This document shows, piece after piece, positions 57,540 through 63,397 of a stretch of DNA of 64,000 nucleotides. A model generated the notes under the pieces. The model saw only the letters and a program-made list of their open reading frames with translations, had not been told where the DNA came from and searched no databases. The stretch covers positions 62,001-126,000 of the forward strand of contig NZ_QZEZ01000006.1 in NCBI RefSeq assembly GCF_003594885.1, written 5' to 3'. The stretch is from Vallicoccus soli (lineage in GTDB: Bacteria > Actinomycetota > Actinomycetes > Motilibacterales > Motilibacteraceae). A program made the position numbers and the translations under genes. Position 1 is the first letter of the stretch; the number at the start of each line of letters is the position of its first letter.

Positions 57540-58105
57540 GGCGGGTCGACCGGGTCGGCCCGGTGCTCGTCGCCCTGCTGGGGCTCGCGCTGCTGGTCGG
57601 CGGCGCCCTCGGCGCGGCCGCCGGCCTGGGCGCCCTCGGCGCCGGGCGCGCGGACGACCCCGTGCTCGCCCCGGCCCTGCGCGCGTGGCCGCAGGAGCGG
57701 GGCTGGGCCTGGTGGGCCGTGGCCGGGGGGTGCCTCGCCGTGGCGCTGCTCGCGCTCTGGTGGCTCCTGGCGCAGCTGCGCACCGACCGCGTCGCGCGGC
57801 TGGACCTGTCCGACGGCGGGGTCGACGGGGCCCTCGTGCTGCGCTCCGGCGCGCTCGCCGACGCCGTCGAGGAGGAGGTCGGGCGGATGCCCGGCGTCGT
57901 GGCGGCCGGCGCGCGGGTGCACGGCCGGCGGGGCCACCGGCTCGCCGTGGTGGTCGACGTCGACGAGCACGCCGACGTCCCCGCGCTGCGCGAGCGGCTG
58001 GTCCGCGAGACCGCCGAGCACGCCCGCGCCGCCACGGGCGACCCGGGCCTGCCGGTGGAGGTGCTCCTGCGGCCCGCCGCCACCGGGCGCCGGGCGCTCG
58101 CCTAG
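57536..58105 (+). CDS. amaP: Alkaline shock response membrane anchor protein AmaP
   Basis: A 189-residue AmaP-type protein: TM helices VLVALLGLALLVGGALGAAA and WAWWAVAGGCLAVALLALWW, then a cytosolic domain with VDGALVLRSGALADAVEEEV, GRMPGVVAAGARVHGRRGHR, VVVDVDEHADVPALRERLVR. AmaP anchors Asp23 at the membrane in Firmicutes. It is the last gene of the rightward cluster. Its TAG stop (58103-58105) overlaps the TAG of the convergent GNAT gene within the palindrome CTAG. Confidence 0.86.
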   Translation: MRRVDRVGPVLVALLGLALLVGGALGAAAGLGALGAGRADDPVLAPALRAWPQERGWAWWAVAGGCLAVALLALWWLLAQLRTDRVARLDLSDGGVDGALVLRSGALADAVEEEVGRMPGVVAAGARVHGRRGHRLAVVVDVDEHADVPALRERLVRETAEHARAATGDPGLPVEVLLRPAATGRRALA

Positions 58106-58704
58106 CGGCCGGGCTCCCCGACCACCGGGCCGTGCGTCCCCCCCGGCGCACGGCCCGGTGCCGTGCCCAGGTCCAGCTCCATCTCGAGCTCCCAGCGCGT
58201 CCGGTCCAGCGGGTACGGCTCGCGCCGCCCCGTCGGCACGAAGCCCGCGCGGGCGTAGAAGGCCACCGCCCGGGCGTTGTCCTCGTGCACGAGCAGCCGC
58301 ATGACCGGGGCGCCGCGCCCGCGCGCCCAGGCGACGCAGGCCGCGAGCAGCGCGTCCGCCGCGCCGGTGCCGCCGCGCCAGCCCGGCGCCACGTACACCG
58401 ACACCAGCAGCGCCACGCCGGGCTCGGGCTCGTACGCGCTCATGGTGCCGACCCAGGTCCCGGTGGCGGGGTCGACCGCGACGAAGCCCGCGCCCGCGGC
58501 GGCGTCCGCGGCCCGCGCCCGCCAGGCGGCGTCGCCGAGGCGGCGCGCGCCGGCGAGGGTCTCGAGGTACGCGATGGGCGTGTCCTCGAGCATCTCCAGG
58601 CGCAGGTCGCGCCAGCGCTCCCAGTCCTCCGCGCGCACCCGCTCGACCCGCACGCGACCCTCGGCGGGCTCGGGACGTGCCGGGGGCGGCGGGACGGTCG
58701 TCAC
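58102..58704 (-). CDS. GNAT family N-acetyltransferase
   Basis: A 200-residue acetyltransferase: VERVRAEDWERWRDLRLEML, TPIAYLETLAGARRL, LLVSVYVAPGWRGGTGAADA with the acetyl-CoA loop, VMRLLVHEDNARAVAFYARA, GFVPTGRREPYPL. GTG 58704 is used; a start at VRVERVRA would fit as well. Substrate unknown. Its stop codon shares CTAG with the AmaP stop, leaving no room for a terminator. Confidence 0.88.
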   Translation of the reverse strand: MTTVPPPPARPEPAEGRVRVERVRAEDWERWRDLRLEMLEDTPIAYLETLAGARRLGDAAWRARAADAAAGAGFVAVDPATGTWVGTMSAYEPEPGVALLVSVYVAPGWRGGTGAADALLAACVAWARGRGAPVMRLLVHEDNARAVAFYARAGFVPTGRREPYPLDRTRWELEMELDLGTAPGRAPGGTHGPVVGEPGR

Positions 58705-58757
58705 GCCCGGAGCGTAGGGGGACCGGGCGCACCGCCGCGCGGCGTAGCGTGGCGGGC

Positions 58758-59309
58758 GTGCAGCTCGTGACGCGGGGACCGCTGCGGCTGGCGCGCGCCG
58801 CCGCCGTCGCGGCCGCCTGCACCCTGCTGCCGGCCGCGGGCCACCTCGGCGCGGGCGGGCCCGCTCCCGGCGGGGCCCTGCTCGCGGCGGGCGCGCTGGT
58901 CCTCGCCGCCTGCCTCGCGCTGTCCGGTGCGCGCTGGACGACCCGACGCCTCGGCGCGGTCGCGCTCGTCGCGCAGGCGGGCGTGCACGCCCTGCTCACG
59001 GGAGCGGCGGCCGGCCCGGGCGCCGCGCTCCGCGAGGCCGCCGACCCGGTCATGGCCGCCGGCCACGCCGTGGGCGCCCTGGCCCTGGCCGTCGTCCTCG
59101 TGCGGGGCGAGGACGCGCTGTGGGACGCCGGCGCCGGCGTCGCCGCCGCGCTCGGGCGCACGGCCCCGCCCGCCGTCCCCGCGCAGCCGCCGGTGCCGGG
59201 TGAGGGCGTGGTGCGGCCCGCCGCCCCCGCACCGCCGCCGGCTCCCCCCGCGCCGCGCCCCCTGGTCCGCCGCGGGCCGCCGCGGGTCCCCGCCGCCGCG
59301 CGCGGCTGA
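58758..59309 (+). CDS. Small hypothetical membrane protein upstream of copper genes
   Basis: A 183-residue protein with about four hydrophobic segments (AAAVAAACTLLPAAGHLGAG, GALLAAGALVLAACLALSGA, LGAVALVAQAGVHALLTGAA, AGHAVGALALAVVLVRGEDA), each with a His in or near it, and a Pro-rich cytosolic tail. TAGCGT lies 7 nt before GTG 58758 (leaderless type). It precedes YcnI and CopC by 55 nt, so a role in copper handling is possible but unproven. Confidence 0.72.
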   Translation: MQLVTRGPLRLARAAAVAAACTLLPAAGHLGAGGPAPGGALLAAGALVLAACLALSGARWTTRRLGAVALVAQAGVHALLTGAAAGPGAALREAADPVMAAGHAVGALALAVVLVRGEDALWDAGAGVAAALGRTAPPAVPAQPPVPGEGVVRPAAPAPPPAPPAPRPLVRRGPPRVPAAARG

Positions 59310-59364
59310 CGGACCCCGACCCGACGTACCCCCCCGCGCCGCAGCGCGCGGAGGAAGGCGACCC

Positions 59365-60114
59365 GTGCCCCACCCGAAGACCACCCCCACCCGCCGCCGC
59401 GCGGCCCGCGCCGCCGCGGCCGCCGCCGGCCTGACCGCCCTCGGCGCGGCCCTGGCCGGCCCCGCCGCCGCCCACGTGACCGCGGTCGCACCCGCGGGGG
59501 CGACCGCCGGCGGCTACGCCAAGGTCGTCCTCACCGTGCCCACCGAGCGCGATGACGCCGGCACGACGGCGCTCGCCGTGGAGCTGCCGCAGGACACCCC
59601 GCTGGCCTCGGTCCGCGCCCGTCCGCTGCCCGGCTGGGACGTGGCGCTCACCACCACCCGACTCCCCGAGCCGGTCGCCACGGGCACGACGACGCTCAGC
59701 GAGGCCGTCACGCGCGTCACCTGGACCGCGCAGGAGGGCACCCGCATCGCCCCGGGCGAGTTCGAGGAGTTCTCGCTCTCGCTCGGCCCGCTGCCCGACG
59801 TCGACGAGCTCGTCCTGCCGGCCACCCAGACGTACGACAGCGGCGAGGTCGTCGCGTGGGACCAGCCCCCGACGGGCGGCGAGGAACCCGAGCACCCCGC
59901 GCCGGTCGTCGCCGTGGAGCCGGCCGCGCCCGGCGGCGAGGGCGGGCACGGCCACGGTGCGGACCCGGCGGCCGACGGCTCCGACGCGCAGCCGGTCGCC
60001 GCGACGCGCCCCGCGGCCGCCGGGGACGACGTGCTCGCCCGGAGCCTCGGCGGTGCCGGGCTCGTGCTCGGGGCCGGGGCGCTCGGCCTGGCGGCCCGCC
60101 GGCGGCGCGCGTGA
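59365..60114 (+). CDS. YcnI family copper-associated membrane protein (DUF1775)
   Basis: A 249-residue protein. A signal segment (ARAAAAAAGLTALGAALAGP) is cleaved before AHVTAVAPAGATAGGYAKVV, placing a His at the mature N-terminus, as in YcnI copper-binding domains. AVELPQDTPLASVRARPLPG, AVTRVTWTAQEGTRIAPGEF and EEFSLSLGPLPDVDELVLPA are family blocks. A His-rich linker (GGHGHG) and C-terminal TM (GGAGLVLGAGALGLAARRRR) follow. GTG 59365 with GAGGAAGG upstream. GTGA-coupled to CopC. Confidence 0.88.
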   Translation: MPHPKTTPTRRRAARAAAAAAGLTALGAALAGPAAAHVTAVAPAGATAGGYAKVVLTVPTERDDAGTTALAVELPQDTPLASVRARPLPGWDVALTTTRLPEPVATGTTTLSEAVTRVTWTAQEGTRIAPGEFEEFSLSLGPLPDVDELVLPATQTYDSGEVVAWDQPPTGGEEPEHPAPVVAVEPAAPGGEGGHGHGADPAADGSDAQPVAATRPAAAGDDVLARSLGGAGLVLGAGALGLAARRRRA

Positions 60115-60818
60115 GCCCCCGTACGGCCGCCGCCCGCCGCCTCGCCGCCGGCGCGCTCGCGCTCGGGGCCGCCAGCACCGGCGCGGTGCTCGGCGCGGGC
60201 CCCGCCGCCGCCCACGCCAGCCTCTCCAGCACCGAGCCCGCCGACGGGGCGTCCCTGCAGGCGGCGCCCGGCGTGGTGCGGCTGGTCTTCGACGAGGCGG
60301 TGCAGAGCGGCCTGGCGACCGTCGTCGTCGAGGGGCCGGGCGGCCCGGCCGCCGAGGGCGCTCCGGAGGTCCTCGACGGCACCGTCGAGCAGGCCGTCGC
60401 CGCGGCCGGCGACGGCGACTACCGGGTGGCCTTCCGGGTGGTCTCCGCCGACGGGCACCCGGTGTCGGGCGAGGTGCGGTTCACGGTCGAGGGTGGCGCG
60501 GGCGCGCCCGCCGGGGCCGGCGCGGGCGCCCCCGAGCCGTCGGAGGGGCCGTCGCAGGCGCCGCCGTCGGGGCCCGCCGCGGTGCCGGGGGCCACCCCGG
60601 GCGCGGAGGGGACCCCTGCCGCCGGGGCCCTAGGGGCCCCAGGGGCCGCCGGGGCGGTCGGCGGTGCCGACGGGGGCGAGGGGGCCGACGCGGCGGCCGG
60701 GGCCGACGAGGGCGGCGGGCACGCGCAGCACCTCGTCCCGCTGGCCGCGGTGGCCGCAGCGGCGGTCGTCGTCGTGGCCGTCACGACCTTCACCGGGCGG
60801 CGCGACCGCCGGCGCTGA
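60111..60818 (+). CDS. CopC-domain copper-binding membrane protein
   Basis: A 235-residue protein. Signal: ARRLAAGALALGAASTGAVL, then AHASLSSTEPADGASLQAAP with the N-terminal His1 copper ligand of CopC. FDEAVQSGLATVVVEGPGG, DGDYRVAFRVVSADGHPVSG and EVRFTV complete the domain (His in ADGHP). A long Ala/Gly/Pro/Glu linker leads to a C-terminal TM (LVPLAAVAAAAVVVVAVTTF). No CopD follows. It forms a GTGA-coupled pair with YcnI for periplasmic-side copper handling. Confidence 0.88.
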   Translation: MSPRTAAARRLAAGALALGAASTGAVLGAGPAAAHASLSSTEPADGASLQAAPGVVRLVFDEAVQSGLATVVVEGPGGPAAEGAPEVLDGTVEQAVAAAGDGDYRVAFRVVSADGHPVSGEVRFTVEGGAGAPAGAGAGAPEPSEGPSQAPPSGPAAVPGATPGAEGTPAAGALGAPGAAGAVGGADGGEGADAAAGADEGGGHAQHLVPLAAVAAAAVVVVAVTTFTGRRDRRR

Positions 60819-60847
60819 GCCGGCGGTCGGGGGCGGGCGGTGCGGGG

Positions 60848-60866
60848 TTAGGGAAGCCTTCGCTAT
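60848..60866 (+). promoter_or_regulatory. Iron box (IdeR/DmdR type) overlapping the -10 of the FhuF-like gene
   Basis: TTAGGGAAGCCTTCGCTAT matches the 19-bp iron-box pattern TTAGGNNAGNCTNNCCTAA at 12 of the 14 defined positions. It ends 9 nt before the GTG at 60876. A -10-like TATGGT (60864-60869) overlaps it, so iron-loaded repressor would block RNA polymerase. Confidence 0.8.
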
Positions 60867-60875
60867 GGTGCACCG

Positions 60876-61712
60876 GTGACCGCACCCGTGCTCCCCGCCC
60901 CGGCCGTCGCCGCCGCCCACCCGCTGGCCGCGACCGCGCGCCGGGTGAGCGGGCTCGCGGAGTGGTTCGAGCTCGCGGTCCCGGGCGGCGACGGCGCCCT
61001 GCCCGAGGGTCCGCTCCCGTGGGTCGACTGCAGCGCGGTCCTCGACGGCTCCGCGGTGCTGCGCGCCTGGCATCGGGAGCTGCGTACCCGCCTCGAGGCC
61101 GATGCCGGCGCCCCGGTGCCCGCCCTGACCGTCGAGGCCTGGGTGCGGGCCTGGTACCTCTGTGTCCCCGCGTACGCCGGCGGCCTGCCCTTCGCGCTCG
61201 ACCGCCGCGTCCCGCGCCTGGGGCCCGGCGCGCTCGCCGTGCGCGTCGAGGGCGGGCGCCCGAGCGCGGTCGCGCTGCTCGACCCGCGCTTCGCGTGCCT
61301 GCCCGACGACCCGGCGGCGGGGTCGCCGCTCGCCGAGGTGCTGCCCGACGAGCGCGCCCTCGCCGCACGGCTGCGCGCCGAGGTCGTCGCGCACGCCGCC
61401 GCCTTCCTCGACGTCGAGCCGCGCACCGTCCGCCGCGGCCCGCACCAGCTCTGGGGCGGGGTGCTCGACGCCCTCGACGGCGCGCTCTCGCTCCCGGCGC
61501 TGCTCGGCGGCGACGTCGTGCGCGCCGTCGCCGACGCCCACCTGGCCCTGCCGGGCCCCGAGGCCCCGCTGCCCAGCGGCTCGACCTGCGAGGTCGTCGA
61601 CGCCGACGTCGCCCCGGCGCTGAGCCGCCGGCGCATCACCTGCTGCTACAACGACAAGCTCCCCGGCCAGGCCGCCGCCCTCTGCGCCGGCTGCCCGCGC
61701 GCCCTGCGCTGA
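60876..61712 (+). CDS. FhuF-like (2Fe-2S) ferric-siderophore reductase
   Basis: A 278-residue cytosolic protein. The C-terminal RRRITCCYNDKLPGQAAALCAGCPRA-type cluster site (shown by TCCYND and LCAGC) is the FhuF-like Cys-Cys-x(n)-Cys-x2-Cys motif that binds a [2Fe-2S] cluster; PWVDCSAVLDGSAVLRAWHR and VEAWVRAWYLCVPAYAGGLP are upstream blocks. It would release iron from siderophores. TATGGT lies 6 nt before the GTG, a leaderless arrangement, and the iron box overlaps it. Repeat array D follows the stop. Confidence 0.87.
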   Translation: MTAPVLPAPAVAAAHPLAATARRVSGLAEWFELAVPGGDGALPEGPLPWVDCSAVLDGSAVLRAWHRELRTRLEADAGAPVPALTVEAWVRAWYLCVPAYAGGLPFALDRRVPRLGPGALAVRVEGGRPSAVALLDPRFACLPDDPAAGSPLAEVLPDERALAARLRAEVVAHAAAFLDVEPRTVRRGPHQLWGGVLDALDGALSLPALLGGDVVRAVADAHLALPGPEAPLPSGSTCEVVDADVAPALSRRRITCCYNDKLPGQAAALCAGCPRALR

Positions 61713-61790
61713 CGCCCGCCGTCGGGGGCCCGTACGGACGGGTCCTCGGCGCCCCTCCCGCCCGTCGCGGGGTGCCTGCGCCGCCTCCCA

Positions 61791-62019
61791 TGAGGGGCAC
61801 CCCCAGGCGCGGACGCCGCATGAGGGTGCCCCTGAGCAGAGTCGAGTCTGCTGAGGGTGCCCCTCATGGGCCTGCACCGCTTGAGGGTGCCCCTCATGGG
61901 CCTGCGCGCGCATGAGGGTGCCCCTGAGCAGAGTCGAGTCTGCTGAGGGTGCCCCTCACGGGCCCGCACGGCCTGAGGGTGCCCCTCATGGATCCGCGCC
62001 CGCGTGAGGGTGCCCCTCA
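61791..62019. repeat. Intergenic periodic repeat array, copy D (8 units)
   Basis: Eight 15-nt units start at 61791 (inverted), 61821, 61852, 61882, 61913, 61944, 61974 and 62005, i.e. every 30 or 31 nt. Most read TGAGGGTGCCCCTCA; units 2 and 5 end CTGA. Spacers 2-3 and 5-6 are the palindromic GCAGA-GTCGAG-TCTGC; segments 61820-61866 and 61912-61958 are identical over 47 nt. Lies in the 469-nt gap 61713-62181; the rest of the gap holds the xylanase promoter. Confidence 0.92.
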
Positions 62020-62078
62020 GCGGACCGGCGCAGCGGCGGGCACCCCTGCGCGCATCGCAGGCGACCCCCCGCCACCCC

Positions 62079-62107
62079 TTGACGCACCGACCGCGGCTTC
62101 CTAGTCT
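62079..62107 (+). promoter_or_regulatory. Sigma-70-type promoter of the GH10 xylanase gene
   Basis: TTGACG (62079-62084), 17-nt spacer, TAGTCT (62102-62107), giving a predicted start near 62114, just before the palindromic operator. Confidence 0.72.
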
Positions 62108-62115
62108 CTCGCAAT

Positions 62116-62135
62116 GTTCCGGAAACTTCCGGAAC
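62116..62135. promoter_or_regulatory. Palindromic operator of the xylanase gene
   Basis: GTTCCGGAA (62116-62124), AC, TTCCGGAAC (62127-62135): a perfect 9-bp inverted repeat immediately after the predicted transcription start. The central CGGAAACTTCCG resembles sugar-responsive LacI/ROK-type operators. Which regulator binds is unknown. Confidence 0.75.
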
Positions 62136-62181
62136 GTCGAGACGGGCGACCGGCAGCCCGCCCCACCGCAGGAGAGCACCC

Positions 62182-63330
62182 ATGAAGCCCACCCGCACCG
62201 TCGCGGCCGTGCTCGGCGCGTCCGCCCTCCTCGCCGCGGTCCCCGCGGCCCTGCCCGCCACGGCCGCCCCCGCGGCCGAGCGCGCCGCCGCGGCGGCGCC
62301 CGGCGGCCCCCTCGCGCTGCGCGACCTCGCGCCGGAGGGGTTCCGCATCGGCACCGCGGTCGCCGGCGGCGGCCACCACGTGGACCAGCCCTACCCGGAC
62401 CCGTTCCCCAACGACCGGCAGTACCGCCGCCTCGTCGGGCAGCAGTTCAGCTCCCTCTCGCCCGAGAACCAGATGAAGTGGGAGTTCATCCACCCCGAGC
62501 AGGGGACGTACCGCTTCGGGCCGGCCGACGAGATCGTGCGCTTCGCCCAGCGGCACGGGCAGGTCGTGCGCGGGCACACGCTGCTCTGGCACAGCCAGAA
62601 CCCCGCGTGGCTCGAGGAGGGCGAGTTCACCAAGCCGCAGCTGCGCCGGATCCTGCGCGACCACATCCGCACCGTGGTCGGGCGCTACAAGGGCAAGATC
62701 CAGCAGTGGGACGTCGCGAACGAGATCTTCCTCGACGACGGCAGCCTGCGCACGCAGGACAACATCTGGATCCGCGAGCTCGGCCCCGGCATCATCGAAG
62801 ACGCGTTCCGCTGGGCGCACCAGGCCGACCCCGCCGCGAAGCTGTTCTTCAACGACTACGGCGTGGAGAGCGACAACGCCAAGAGCGACGCGTACTACGC
62901 GCTCGTGCAGGAGTTCCAGGCCAAGGGCGTGCCGGTGGACGGCTTCTCCGTGCAGGCGCACCTCAGCACGCGGTACGGCTTCCCGGGCGACCTGCAGGCC
63001 AACCTGCAGCGCTTCGCCGACCTCGGGGTGGAGACGGCCGTGACCGAGCTGGACGTCCGCATGGACGTGCCGGTCGGGGAGCAGCCGACGCGGGCGCAGC
63101 AGGACCAGCAGGCGGACTACTACCGCCAGGCGCTCGAGGCGTGCCTCAGCGTCGAGGGCTGCGACTCGTTCACGCTGTGGGGCTTCACCGACAAGTACTC
63201 CTGGGTCCCGGTGTTCTTCCAGGGCGAGGGCTTCGCGACGGTCATGACCGAGGACTTCCGCCGCAAGCCGGCCTACTACGCGGTGGCCTACCGCCTGGCC
63301 GAGGCGAAGGCGTCGTACCCGCGCGGCTGA
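62182..63330 (+). CDS. Secreted endo-1,4-beta-xylanase, glycoside hydrolase family 10
   Basis: A 382-residue exported GH10 xylanase. Signal peptide: MKPTRTVAAVLGASALLAAV, cleaved near AAP. The TIM barrel shows QFSSLSPENQMKWEFIHPEQ, RGHTLLWHSQNPAWL, the acid/base Glu181 in WDVANE and the nucleophile Glu289 in AVTELDVRMD; LWGFTDKYSWVPVFF near the end is also typical. No carbohydrate-binding module is attached. It cuts the xylan backbone outside the cell. GGAGAG lies 5 nt before the ATG. It has its own promoter, palindromic operator and terminator, so it is a single-gene unit. Confidence 0.94.
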   Translation: MKPTRTVAAVLGASALLAAVPAALPATAAPAAERAAAAAPGGPLALRDLAPEGFRIGTAVAGGGHHVDQPYPDPFPNDRQYRRLVGQQFSSLSPENQMKWEFIHPEQGTYRFGPADEIVRFAQRHGQVVRGHTLLWHSQNPAWLEEGEFTKPQLRRILRDHIRTVVGRYKGKIQQWDVANEIFLDDGSLRTQDNIWIRELGPGIIEDAFRWAHQADPAAKLFFNDYGVESDNAKSDAYYALVQEFQAKGVPVDGFSVQAHLSTRYGFPGDLQANLQRFADLGVETAVTELDVRMDVPVGEQPTRAQQDQQADYYRQALEACLSVEGCDSFTLWGFTDKYSWVPVFFQGEGFATVMTEDFRRKPAYYAVAYRLAEAKASYPRG

Positions 63331-63345
63331 GAGAGCGCTTGCCGT

Positions 63346-63379
63346 ACCGCCCCGGGTCGCACCTGCGGCCCGGGGCGGT
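63346..63379. terminator. Terminator hairpin after the xylanase gene
   Basis: Perfect 11-bp stem ACCGCCCCGGG (63346-63356) with CCCGGGGCGGT (63369-63379), 12-nt loop. It lies between convergent genes and may serve both. Confidence 0.76.
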
Positions 63380-63397
63380 CGCGTCCCGCGGTGCCCG

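Noticed and set aside
61791-62019. CRISPR array at the periodic repeat of copy D
   Set aside because: The period of 30-31 nt looks similar, but the repeat is only 15 nt, the spacers are 15-16 nt, GC-biased, related to each other and partly duplicated exactly, the first unit is inverted, and no cas gene is near. Four like copies lie in 64 kb.
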